From positions 1-6,266 of the forward strand of contig JAJYAH010000430.1 in assembly GCA_021779635.1 (NCBI GenBank): a stretch of DNA of 6,266 nt. The letters run 5' to 3'. The position numbers and the translations under genes were made by a program. The stretch's first letter is position 1. Every line of letters starts with the position of its first letter. The stretch is from Pseudomonadota bacterium (GTDB lineage Bacteria; Pseudomonadota; Alphaproteobacteria; Rhizobiales; Xanthobacteraceae). Positions 1 through 6,266 of the stretch are shown here, one piece after another. The notes beneath the pieces are model-generated. The model was not told the origin of the DNA. It did no database searches and saw only the letters and a list, made by a program, of their open reading frames with translations.

Positions 1-1
1 T

Positions 2-631
2 CTGCAGGCGCCGCGCGAAAACGCGGACGCTCCGGATACCGCCGTTGCGGGCCTGTTGCTCTACGTCACCGATCCCGATGCGCGGCCGTGGCGAAAGGGG
101 CGGTCGCTCGCGGCGACGTTCCCGATCGCGGCCCGCATCGAACTCGATCATGGCATCCACGATCTCGAAATAGTTCGCGAGCGCGACGGCGGTTATGCGG
201 CACATGTCGATGGTCGCGCGCATCGGTTCGAGATCGAGGAACTGGGTTGCGACAGGATTCGATTCGGCGTCGACGGCGCGATGGAATCCGCCAGATTCCT
301 GCGCGATCGCGACCGGCTTTATATCCAGTACCGTGGTGGCACGCTTGCGGTCCGCGATCTGACCCGGTCGGCGCCGGCGGCAACGGCCTCGACCGGCGGC
401 GACGGCAAGGTTCGTGCCGCGATGAACGGCCGTGTGGTCGCGGTTCTGGTCAGGCAGGGCGAGCCCGTCGAAGCCGGCCAGCCAGTCATGACCCTGGAAG
501 CGATGAAAATGGAACATGTGCATACGGCGCCGATCTCCGGCACGATATCCGCCATCGACGTCGTCGAAGGCGAGCAGGTGACGACCGGAAGAATTGTCGC
601 CGAGATCGAGGCAACTCCGCTCCAGGCCTGA
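2..631 (+). CDS. Biotin-dependent acyl-CoA carboxylase alpha subunit, C-terminal part (5' partial)
   Basis: The reading frame is open from base 2, so this is the last 209 residues of a larger protein; the TTG at 56 is internal, not a start. Residues about 45-120 form a beta-rich stretch that fits the region between biotin carboxylase and biotin carrier domains in acetyl-, propionyl-, methylcrotonyl- and geranyl-CoA carboxylase alpha subunits. An Ala/Gly/Thr-rich linker (about 124-135) leads to a biotinyl domain (about 136-205). Its signature EAMKMEH places the biotinylated lysine at residue 169 (codon 506-508), 40 residues before the end, as usual. By family, the missing N-terminal part should be an ATP-grasp biotin carboxylase that carboxylates this biotin, with a separate carboxyltransferase beta subunit moving the carboxyl group to an acyl-CoA. 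That partner is not in the window, so the substrate cannot be named. The family call is firm; the substrate class is open. Confidence 0.93.
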   Translation: MQAPRENADAPDTAVAGLLLYVTDPDARPWRKGRSLAATFPIAARIELDHGIHDLEIVRERDGGYAAHVDGRAHRFEIEELGCDRIRFGVDGAMESARFLRDRDRLYIQYRGGTLAVRDLTRSAPAATASTGGDGKVRAAMNGRVVAVLVRQGEPVEAGQPVMTLEAMKMEHVHTAPISGTISAIDVVEGEQVTTGRIVAEIEATPLQA

Positions 632-657
632 CGGCGGCATGCGTCCTTGCTTCGCGG

Positions 658-687
658 TTGACGGTGACCAGCGCCTCCCCGTAGATG
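658..687 (+). promoter_or_regulatory. Weak candidate promoter before the SpeE-like gene
   Basis: The 53-base gap after the carboxylase gene holds TTGACG (658-663), a good match to a -35 box. The best -10 at the expected distance is poor: TAGATG at 682-687, with an 18-base spacer. If used, transcription would begin near 693, at the ATG at 694. The gap has no clear hairpin and no Shine-Dalgarno sequence. TTGACG also occurs inside genes here (1712, 2297, 5707 on the + strand), so this may be chance and the gene may instead be read through from the carboxylase. Confidence 0.2.
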
Positions 688-1380
688 CATCGCATGATTC
701 CATGGCTGCAGATCGATGCGACACGCGTGCCTGGCGCGGAGGTCGAACTTCGCCTGATGCGAAGGGGTGACGAATTCTCGATGATGCTGGGCCAGAACGA
801 GCTGATGAACAGCCGTCTCAGCGGGTCCGAGGAGGCGCTTGCCACGCTCGCCTGCAGGAGACTAGAGGCGGTCAGGCGCCCGCATTTGCTCATCGGCGGA
901 TTGGGCATGGGATTTACGCTGCGTGCCGCGCTCGCCGTGCTCGGAAGCGACGCGCGGATCGTGGTGGCCGAACTGGTGCCCGCCGTGATCGCCTGGGCGC
1001 GAGGTCCGATGGCCGGCATTTTCGGCCACTGCCTGACAGACCCGCGTGCGGACATTCGCGAAGCGGATGTCGTCGAGGTGATTCGATCTCATCAGTCGGC
1101 GTTCGATGCGATCCTGCTCGATGTCGATAACGGCCCTGAAGCTCTGATCCGCAAAGCCAATGACGCGCTGTACGACGTGAAGGGATTGAAAGCGATCCGT
1201 CACGCGCTGCGGCCCGGCGGCGTCCTCGCGGTCTGGTCGTCGGGGCCGAATGCGTCATTTTCCAAACGGCTTCGCGATGCCGGCTTCGATGTCAACGAGG
1301 TTGCTATCCGCGCCACGGCAAAACGCAGCGGCGCGCGCCACGTCATCTGGTTTGCGACCAGGCCCGGCAGCGCGGGTTAA
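685..1380 (+). CDS. Spermidine synthase-like SAM-binding protein (probable methyltransferase fold)
   Basis: This is a 231-residue protein with the Rossmann core of the spermidine synthase/SAM methyltransferase superfamily. Motif I is GGLGMGFTLRAAL (71-83). The acidic end of strand 2 is E96 in VVAELVPAV. The active-site-like loop is ILLDVDNGPE (143-152), followed by RPGGVLAVW (176-184). Such proteins are usually labelled spermidine synthase, but this one is shorter than true enzymes (about 280-300 residues), has only a brief N-terminal segment, and shows LSGSEEALATLA where those enzymes have a Tyr-His-Glu signature. Aminopropyl transfer is therefore doubtful, and a small-molecule methyltransferase or an enzyme of unknown substrate is equally possible. 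An in-frame TAG at 682-684 limits the start to ATG 685 or ATG 694 (MIPW); neither has a Shine-Dalgarno sequence, and 694 may be the true one. It lies 53 bases after the carboxylase gene on the same strand and is convergent with the ligase. Confidence 0.85.
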   Translation: MHRMIPWLQIDATRVPGAEVELRLMRRGDEFSMMLGQNELMNSRLSGSEEALATLACRRLEAVRRPHLLIGGLGMGFTLRAALAVLGSDARIVVAELVPAVIAWARGPMAGIFGHCLTDPRADIREADVVEVIRSHQSAFDAILLDVDNGPEALIRKANDALYDVKGLKAIRHALRPGGVLAVWSSGPNASFSKRLRDAGFDVNEVAIRATAKRSGARHVIWFATRPGSAG

Positions 1381-1401
1381 TCGAGTGCGCTACCGATTCC
1401 T

Positions 1402-2952
1402 TCACAGGATTCGAGACGTGCGGTCGCCCCAGTAGCGGTCGCGCAACAGCCGCTTGTAGAGCTTTCCGGTCGGAAGCCGCGGCAGTTCCGCCTCGAAGTC
1501 GATCGAGCGCGGCACCTTCTGGCGCGACAGCGACTGGCTGCAGAACGAAATCAGCTCCTGCGCCAGGTCCGGCCCCGCCGCGATCCCCGGCATCGGCTGC
1601 ACGACCGCCTTGACCTCCTCGCCGAGATCGTCGTTGGGAACGCCGAACACGGCGGCGTCGGCGATCTTCGGATGGGTGATCAGCAGGTTCTCGCATTCCT
1701 GCGGATAGATGTTGACGCCTCCCGAAATGATCATGAAGGTCGCGCGATCGGTCAGATAGAGAAAGCCGTCGCCGTCGACATAACCGACGTCGCCGACGGT
1801 GCTCATGCTTCCGTCCGGCGAGCGCGCCTCGCGGGTCTTGTTCGGGTCGTTGAAATATTCGAAGGGCGAGGCGGTCTTGAACCAGATCGTGCCCGGCGCG
1901 CCGGCGGGACACGGCTGCATCGCCCCATCGAGGATATGAAGTTCGCCGAGCAGGACCCTGCCGACAGTGCCCCTGTGGGCCAGCCACTCGGCGCTGTTGC
2001 ATGCGGTAAAACCGAGCCCTTCGGTGGCGCCGTAATATTCGTGAATGATCGGTCCCCACCATTCGATCATGTCTTCCTTGACCTTCGCCGGACAGGGGGC
2101 CGCGGCATGGATCGCGATCTCGAGCGACGACAGGTCGTAGCGCGTTCGTACCTCCTCCGGCAGTTTCAACATGCGCGAGAACATCGTCGGCACGAGCTGG
2201 CTATGGGTGACGCCCCATTTCTGCACCAGTTCGAGGTAGCGCTCCGGATCGAAGCTTTCCATGATGATGGCGGTGCCGCCCATCCGGATCGTCAGGTTGA
2301 CGGCTGCCTGCGGCGCCGAATGATACAGCGGCGCGGGCGACAGATAGACCATGCCTTCGCGATATTGCCAGATCTTCAGCAGAAAATCGAACAACGGCAG
2401 TTGTTGTGCCGGCGGCTGCTCGGGAAGCGGCCGCAGAATGCCTTTCGGGCGGCCGGTGGTGCCTGACGAATAGAGCATGGCGGTACCGTTATATTCGTCC
2501 GCGATCGGGGTCTTGGGCAAACCGGCCGTGGCCTGCTGCAGGCCGACAATACGCTCGTTTTCGCCCGCACCGTCGACAACGATGCAGAGTTCGACTTTGG
2601 GGCACTGCTTGAGGGCCTCGCGCGCGACGTCGAGTTTTGCGACGGATGTGATGAGGACGCGGGATTCGCTGTTGGCCAAGATGTAGGCGAGTTCGTTTCC
2701 CGTCAGGTAGGAATTGATGCAGGTATAATACAATCCGGATCGCTCGCCGGCGCCGCAGGCTTCGAGGTAGCGGCTGTTGTTCTCCATAAAGATGGCATAG
2801 TGGTCGAGCCGCTTGAGGCCGCGATTGCGCAGCAGATGCGCCAGGCGATTGCTGCGCGCTTCGAGTTCGGCATAGGTCACAGCCTCGCCCGAGCCCGCCA
2901 TGATGAAGGCGGGCTGCAGGGGACGGAGATGGGCATGCTTGCCAGTATACAT
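1402..2952 (-). CDS. AMP-forming acyl-CoA synthetase (acyl-CoA ligase, ANL superfamily)
   Basis: This 516-residue enzyme should activate a carboxylic acid with ATP to an acyl-adenylate and then form the CoA thioester. The ANL motifs are complete and in order: the ATP-phosphate loop YSSGTTGRPKG (161-171), YYGATEG (306-312), GDVGYVDGDGFLYLTDR (387-403) with the hinge region, GGVNIYPQECE (411-421), and the C-terminal PTGK with the catalytic lysine at 497. Length is normal for the family. The frame stays open to 3150, but the extra 66 codons overlap the dehydrogenase and look like its shadow. ATG 2952 has GGAGG four bases upstream and begins the usual N-terminal lead-in, so it is chosen. No signal peptide or membrane segment is evident, which suggests a cytoplasmic enzyme. 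It lies 16 bases downstream of the dehydrogenase gene and is very likely co-transcribed. The acid substrate (medium-chain, branched, aromatic or other) cannot be told from the motifs. Confidence 0.95.
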   Translation of the reverse strand: MYTGKHAHLRPLQPAFIMAGSGEAVTYAELEARSNRLAHLLRNRGLKRLDHYAIFMENNSRYLEACGAGERSGLYYTCINSYLTGNELAYILANSESRVLITSVAKLDVAREALKQCPKVELCIVVDGAGENERIVGLQQATAGLPKTPIADEYNGTAMLYSSGTTGRPKGILRPLPEQPPAQQLPLFDFLLKIWQYREGMVYLSPAPLYHSAPQAAVNLTIRMGGTAIIMESFDPERYLELVQKWGVTHSQLVPTMFSRMLKLPEEVRTRYDLSSLEIAIHAAAPCPAKVKEDMIEWWGPIIHEYYGATEGLGFTACNSAEWLAHRGTVGRVLLGELHILDGAMQPCPAGAPGTIWFKTASPFEYFNDPNKTREARSPDGSMSTVGDVGYVDGDGFLYLTDRATFMIISGGVNIYPQECENLLITHPKIADAAVFGVPNDDLGEEVKAVVQPMPGIAAGPDLAQELISFCSQSLSRQKVPRSIDFEAELPRLPTGKLYKRLLRDRYWGDRTSRIL

Positions 2953-2956
2953 CGTG

Positions 2957-2961
2957 CCTCC
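2957..2961 (-). promoter_or_regulatory. Shine-Dalgarno sequence of the acyl-CoA ligase
   Basis: GGAGG on the minus strand sits four bases before ATG 2952, in the 16-base gap after the dehydrogenase stop codon. It decides the ligase start against a 66-codon upstream extension. Confidence 0.75.
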
Positions 2962-2968
2962 AGGGTCG

Positions 2969-4123
2969 TTATGCGGCGAGAAGAAGAATTTCGCGCACCT
3001 GCGCCGGACCGTCGATCTTGCGCGGATTGCGCGGGATCCACGGCGTCCCCATCGCCTGCTGCGCAATCCGATCGAACTGCTCCGGGCCGATCCTGACATC
3101 CTGCAGGCTGCGCGGCAGTCCGAGGTCGCGGATGAATGTATCCAGTACATCGGCGGCGTCCTTGTCCGGTTTTCCCATCGCGGCGGACACCAGCGCCTGG
3201 CGGTCGGCGTTGTCGGATTTGTTCCAGCGCATCACCGACGGCAGCATCACGCAGGAAGTGTATCCGTGGGGCACGCCAAATTCGGCGCCAAGCACATAAC
3301 CGATGCCGTGGCTTGCGCCCATCGGCACCCCCGAAGACAGCGGTCCCATCGAAAGCCAGGTGCCGATCTGGCAATCCATCCTTGCGTCGAGATCACGGGG
3401 ATTCGCCTTCACGCGCGGGAGCGCTTGCGTCAGCATCGAAAGTCCCTTCAATGCCTGGGCATCGGCGTAAGGGTGTGCCTCGCGCGAGCACAGGCCCTCG
3501 ACGCAATGGTCGACGGCGCGGATGCCGGTCGACAGCCACAGCCATTCGGGCGTGTGCAGGGTCACCGCGGGATCTAGGATCACGGCGCGCGGCATCACCA
3601 GATCATGGCGCAGCATTTCCTTGACCTTGGTACGCTGGTTGGTGACGCCGGCCAGCGCGCTGAACTCGCCGCCGGCGATCGTCGTCGGGACGCTGATCTG
3701 GCGCACCGAAGGCGCCGCCATCGGCGGCACCACACCCCTGCTTGTCCGCACCCTGTCGATATCATCGACGGTGCGAACGTCGTTGGCGAGGCAAAGCTGT
3801 ACCGCCTTGGCGCCATCGGTGATCGAGCCTCCGCCGACGGTAACGATCAGATCGGCGCTGGCGGCGCGGGCCTGCTCGGTGGCGGCGATGACGGCTTCGC
3901 GGGGGGTATGCGGCGGCATCGCATCGAAAGTCGCCGCACAACGGGCCCCAAGGCTGTTGCGGATCTTCTCGATCTCGTCGGTCTCGCGGTTGAGGGTGCC
4001 GCTGACCATCAGAAACGCGCGGCTGGCGCGCAGACGATCCATTTGCCCGACGACCGCCTCCGCGGCCGGACGCCCGAAAACAACCTCGTCCATGGCGCCG
4101 AAAACGACACGTCCCTGATGCAC
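2969..4123 (-). CDS. Iron-containing alcohol dehydrogenase / maleylacetate reductase-like oxidoreductase
   Basis: This 384-residue protein has the length and layout of the Fe-ADH superfamily (dehydroquinate synthase-like fold). It has an N-terminal strand RVVFGAMDEVVFG (5-17), the nucleotide-binding loop GGGSITDGAK (97-106), a PTT motif (146-148), ILDPAVTLHTPEW (182-194), and the metal-site helices. Against the E. coli FucO pattern, H206, H272 and H286 match three metal-ligand histidines. The usual ligand Asp is R202 (codon 3518-3520), and the conserved His four residues after H272 is Y276 (codon 3296-3298). The Arg may be normal for this subfamily, since maleylacetate reductases also differ at that position. 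The expected reaction is NAD(P)-linked alcohol/carbonyl or maleylacetate-type reduction, but metal use and substrate are uncertain. The start is GTG 4123, with GGGAGGA seven bases upstream; starting at the Met of residue 11 would lose the first conserved strand. It is the first gene of an apparent operon with the ligase and is divergent from the glutathione transferase. Confidence 0.93.
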   Translation of the reverse strand: MHQGRVVFGAMDEVVFGRPAAEAVVGQMDRLRASRAFLMVSGTLNRETDEIEKIRNSLGARCAATFDAMPPHTPREAVIAATEQARAASADLIVTVGGGSITDGAKAVQLCLANDVRTVDDIDRVRTSRGVVPPMAAPSVRQISVPTTIAGGEFSALAGVTNQRTKVKEMLRHDLVMPRAVILDPAVTLHTPEWLWLSTGIRAVDHCVEGLCSREAHPYADAQALKGLSMLTQALPRVKANPRDLDARMDCQIGTWLSMGPLSSGVPMGASHGIGYVLGAEFGVPHGYTSCVMLPSVMRWNKSDNADRQALVSAAMGKPDKDAADVLDTFIRDLGLPRSLQDVRIGPEQFDRIAQQAMGTPWIPRNPRKIDGPAQVREILLLAA

Positions 4124-4198
4124 GTGCTTGTCCTCCCTGAATATTTTGGCTTTGTTGGCAGCCTTGACGGCAGGTTAGCGGAGGAAATTCAGGACGTC
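4124..4198. promoter_or_regulatory. Divergent intergenic region, Fe-ADH-like operon / glutathione transferase
   Basis: These 75 bases separate two divergent starts and should hold the promoter of each gene, or a shared operator. An AT-rich patch with AATATT lies at 4140-4145. A direct repeat of TTGGC occurs at 4146-4150 and 4155-4159, nine bases start to start. A -35-like TTGACG on the plus strand is at 4164-4169. No good -10 box follows it, and no paired -35/-10 is convincing on the minus strand. Regulatory function is inferred mainly from gene layout. Confidence 0.4.
4131..4137 (-). promoter_or_regulatory. Shine-Dalgarno sequence of the Fe-ADH-like gene
   Basis: GGGAGGA on the minus strand lies seven bases before the GTG codon at 4123. 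This strong match and ideal spacing supports a GTG start. Confidence 0.75.
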
Positions 4199-4879
4199 AT
4201 GCCCGAAGATGAAGCCGCCGGACTCCCGGTGCCGCCAGGCGTGGTGCTCTATGGTCGCCATGCGTCGCCCTTTGTGCGGCGCGTTGCGGTGACGCTGCGG
4301 CTTTACGGCGTCGCCTATCGCCACGTGCCGCTGATGCCGTTCGGCCCGGACAAGGCGGAACTGGCCAAATTCAATCCGATCGCCCGGGTGCCGGCGCTAC
4401 GGCTGGATAACGGCGAGATGCTGATCGACAGCGCGGTCATCATCGACCATCTCGATCAGGTGGCGGGGCCGCAAGCGTCGCTGACCCCGGCCGCGGGTGC
4501 GGCGCGTCGCCGCGTGCTGACACTGCTTGCGGTCGCGCTCGGCGCCAACGAAAAGCTGGTCGCCGGTCTCTACGAGCGGCATTTCCGGCCGCGCGAAGCC
4601 TGGCATGGGCCGTGGCTGAACACGTGCGACAAGCAGGTGCGTGACGGTTTTGCCTGGCTCGACGCTGAATTCGCCGGGCCGTGGTTCACGGGAGCCGCGA
4701 TGACCCAGGCCGATATCACGGTCGCGATATTCTGGCTGTTCGGGCGCGCCAAGCGGCCACGTTTTTTCGGTAGCCTGGGCTGCAAACGGCTCGAGGCGCT
4801 GGCGGAGCGGTTGCAGGGGACGCCGGCCTTTCAGGCCACATTGCCGGAGCCGGAGACGCTGGCGACCGAACTGACGTAA
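4199..4879 (+). CDS. Glutathione S-transferase family protein
   Basis: This is a 226-residue cytosolic GST-type protein of normal length. The thioredoxin-like N-terminal domain (about 15-88) has VVLYGRHASPF with a candidate catalytic serine at 23, ARVPAL with the cis-proline at 65, and IDSAVIIDHL, whose D77-S78 matches the glutathione gamma-glutamyl contact. The helical C-terminal domain follows (about 100-215) and carries TQAD (169-172), the usual N-capping box. Family knowledge suggests glutathione conjugation, reductive dehalogenation/isomerisation, or peroxidase activity; the substrate is unknown. ATG 4199 is preferred because the GST domain starts about 15 residues later. An AGGA lies four bases before it and GGAGG (4180-4184) lies 14 bases before it; neither is ideal. 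The frame runs open far upstream through the antisense of the dehydrogenase, which looks like coding shadow. It is divergent from the Fe-ADH-like operon and convergent with the acyl-CoA dehydrogenase, so it is probably its own transcription unit. Confidence 0.9.
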   Translation: MPEDEAAGLPVPPGVVLYGRHASPFVRRVAVTLRLYGVAYRHVPLMPFGPDKAELAKFNPIARVPALRLDNGEMLIDSAVIIDHLDQVAGPQASLTPAAGAARRRVLTLLAVALGANEKLVAGLYERHFRPREAWHGPWLNTCDKQVRDGFAWLDAEFAGPWFTGAAMTQADITVAIFWLFGRAKRPRFFGSLGCKRLEALAERLQGTPAFQATLPEPETLATELT

Positions 4880-4881
4880 GG

Positions 4882-4904
4882 TCGGCTCTTGGCCGGCCAG
4901 CCGA
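4882..4904. terminator. Possible bidirectional terminator hairpin between convergent genes
   Basis: In the 43-base gap between the convergent GST and acyl-CoA dehydrogenase genes, TCGGC (4882-4886) pairs with GCCGA (4900-4904). The perfect palindrome TGGCCGGCCA (4890-4899) forms an inner stem, leaving a three-base bulge. The stem is GC-rich, but no T-run follows on either strand, so it is not a classical intrinsic terminator. Its location is its best support. Confidence 0.35.
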
Positions 4905-4922
4905 TGTGCGACCCCGATGGAC

Positions 4923-6266
4923 CTATGCCAATAGCCCCGCGATTGCTTCAAGCGAAACGCTTTGATCCGATAGCAGCAGTTCTGTCGCCTTCCGCTCCCA
5001 CGCGCCTTGATGAGGCGCCAGAGGGTCTTGCGGGCTCAAGCGGTGTTCGAGGACAAGCCTTGCGTACAAGGCCCGGCGCGGCTCGGCACCCGGCTGGGCC
5101 GCTTCCCACGTCATCAGGATGGCGCTGGTGATGTGATAGAGCGCGCTGGCCGCAAGCCGTGCGGTATCCTCCAGGGCGGGTTCGGCTGCAACGCGCTCGG
5201 CGAAGGCAATCGTCCGGTCAAGTGCAGCGCGAAGGCGGTCCCGGAACGCCGCCGGTATCGGGGTTGCCTCTTCCAGCAAGTTCCTGAGCGCAGCCTCCAG
5301 GGTCCGGTGAGCGCGACTTTTGCCGACCGCACGCGTGACGATATCGAGGGCGTTGATGTTGCTGGTGCCTTCCCAGAGCACGCCGATATGGGCATCGCGG
5401 ATCAGTCGCGCCTGGACCCATTCCTCGATGTAGCCGTTGCCGCCGCGGACCTCCATCGCGCCGGTGGCGACCGGGATGTTGTCGCGGCAGGCGCGGAATT
5501 TGAGCAGTGGCGTCAGAATTCGCAGAATGCCTTCCGCTTCCTTCGAGCCGGCATTGGCGCGATCCATCGCGCTCGCGGCAAACAGGAACATCGAGAGCGA
5601 TTGTTCGACCGGCACGGCGATCTTGAGAAGCTGGCGGCGGAGCAGGGGATACTCGATAATGGTCCTGCCGAAAGCCATCCGCGTTCGTGCGCACACCATT
5701 ACCTCGTTGACGCAGCGCCGCATCATCGCAGCAGCCCGAACGCCGTGCGAAAGCCGCGACAGGTTGACCTGCTCCATCATCTGCTTGAGCCCGCGCCCGG
5801 CATCGCCGACCAGATAGGCGACGGCGCCCTCGAGGCGAATCTCGCCGCTCGCCATCGAGCGGGTACCCAATTTGTCCTTGAGGCGAACGATGCGGTAGGC
5901 GTTGCGGCGGCCATCCTTCAGCCGGCGGGGCAGCGCAAACAGGGCAAGGCCCGCGGTGCCGCCGGGGGCGCCTTCCGGGCGTGCCAGCAGAAGGGCTACA
6001 TCCGCATCGGCATGCGAGCAGAACCATTTGTCGCCATAGAGCCGCCAGACGCCGTCCTCGCCGCGGGCGATCGTTTCGATCGCGCCGACATCGGAGCCGC
6101 CGGCGCGCTCCGTCATGAACTGCGTGCCTTTCCACATCGTGGCGACATCGCCTGACAGCATTTTCGGCAACAGGTAATCCTGCAGTTCAGCGCTGGCGAA
6201 TTTGCGGATCAGATGGATCGACGTGTCGGTCACGCTGATCGGACACATCAGCCCGAACTCGGCCTG
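4923..6266 (-). CDS. Acyl-CoA dehydrogenase, AidB/DmdC-like (N-terminus beyond the window)
   Basis: The frame is open to the right edge, giving 447 residues. The Met codon at 6248 is internal, because the family-like lead QAEFGL precedes it. Numbering from the edge, the FAD/substrate-site stretch FMTERAGGSDVG is at 50-61, the mid-domain beta segment GDKWFCSHADADVALLLAR at 78-96, and KLGTRSMASGEI at about 132-143. The C-terminal helical domain holds GGNGYIEEW (275-283) and LWEGTSNIN, whose E299 (codon 5370-5372) fits the catalytic base that removes the alpha proton. An extended C-terminal helical tail of about 140 residues and the overall pattern fit the larger AidB/DmdC-type branch (about 550-600 residues), so roughly 100-150 residues are missing. 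The reaction should be FAD-dependent alpha,beta-desaturation of an acyl-CoA, passing electrons to ETF. AidB itself is tied to alkylation response, so that role is an alternative, though the intact Glu favours a true dehydrogenase. The gene ends with TAG, convergent with the GST gene. The promoter is outside the window. Confidence 0.94.
   Translation of the reverse strand, partial: QAEFGLMCPISVTDTSIHLIRKFASAELQDYLLPKMLSGDVATMWKGTQFMTERAGGSDVGAIETIARGEDGVWRLYGDKWFCSHADADVALLLARPEGAPGGTAGLALFALPRRLKDGRRNAYRIVRLKDKLGTRSMASGEIRLEGAVAYLVGDAGRGLKQMMEQVNLSRLSHGVRAAAMMRRCVNEVMVCARTRMAFGRTIIEYPLLRRQLLKIAVPVEQSLSMFLFAASAMDRANAGSKEAEGILRILTPLLKFRACRDNIPVATGAMEVRGGNGYIEEWVQARLIRDAHIGVLWEGTSNINALDIVTRAVGKSRAHRTLEAALRNLLEEATPIPAAFRDRLRAALDRTIAFAERVAAEPALEDTARLAASALYHITSAILMTWEAAQPGAEPRRALYARLVLEHRLSPQDPLAPHQGAWERKATELLLSDQSVSLEAIAGLLA

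Noticed and set aside
56..58. TTG as a start codon for the biotin carrier protein as a stand-alone gene
   Set aside because: The frame is open to the window edge, there is no Shine-Dalgarno sequence, and the sequence after it already reads as the inter-domain region of a multidomain alpha subunit.
334..346. TGGCAC followed by TTGC inside the carboxylase gene, resembling a sigma-54 promoter
   Set aside because: The spacing between the two blocks is too short for the -24/-12 pattern and it lies within a coding region.
1369..1391. AGCGC/GCGCT inverted repeat at the junction of the convergent SpeE-like and ligase genes
   Set aside because: It has only five pairs with a 13-base loop and no T-run, which is too weak to call a terminator.
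1343..2062. Minus-strand open frame of 239 codons inside the ligase gene
   Set aside because: It is Arg-rich and low in recognisable content, and is an alternate-frame shadow of the ligase, whose motifs run unbroken through the same bases.
2953..3150. Upstream 66-codon extension of the acyl-CoA ligase
   Set aside because: It overlaps the 3' end of the dehydrogenase, is Arg/Ser-rich with no family resemblance, and ATG 2952 has a strong GGAGG.
3605..4198. In-frame plus-strand extension of the GST gene, giving a 424-residue product
   Set aside because: The added part lies antisense to the well-conserved Fe-ADH-like gene, has no recognisable domain, and the GST domain is complete from 4199. It is a high-GC coding shadow.
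5007..6155. Long plus-strand open frame (382 codons) opposite the acyl-CoA dehydrogenase
   Set aside because: It has no recognisable family and lies wholly antisense to a gene with all expected motifs. Long open antisense frames are common in GC-rich genomes.

Overview
The window reads as a chromosomal segment of a GC-rich alphaproteobacterium. A Bradyrhizobium/Rhodopseudomonas-type organism is the best guess. That rests on base composition, dense packing with short gaps, and remembered resemblance of the proteins to that group; no search was run. Six protein genes fill almost the whole window and no stretch over 300 bases lacks a gene. I see no RNA gene, insertion sequence, CRISPR array or phage feature.

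Layout: (1) bases 2-631, +, is the C-terminal part of a biotin-dependent acyl-CoA carboxylase alpha subunit, cut by the left edge. (2) 685-1380, +, is a short spermidine-synthase-like, Rossmann-fold SAM-binding protein. (3) 1402-2952, -, is an AMP-forming acyl-CoA ligase. (4) 2969-4123, -, is an iron-containing alcohol dehydrogenase/maleylacetate reductase-like oxidoreductase; it lies 16 bases upstream of the ligase and almost certainly shares its operon. (5) 4199-4879, +, is a glutathione S-transferase read divergently from the dehydrogenase. (6) 4923-6266, -, is an AidB/DmdC-like acyl-CoA dehydrogenase, cut at its N-terminus by the right edge and convergent with the transferase.

The ligase (CoA activation), acyl-CoA dehydrogenase (alpha,beta-desaturation), biotin-dependent carboxylase (carboxylation of an acyl- or enoyl-CoA) and Fe-ADH-like oxidoreductase together suggest catabolism of an organic acid through CoA thioesters, possibly branched, cyclic or terpenoid. 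The glutathione transferase could be detoxifying or accessory. The substrate cannot be read from this sequence. The genes lie in several transcription units on alternating strands, so one shared pathway is an inference.

The most notable sequence observation is in the Fe-ADH-like protein: the usual metal-ligand Asp position is Arg and a usual conserved His is Tyr. I found no convincing previously undescribed system; the region looks like ordinary accessory metabolism with a few points worth checking.
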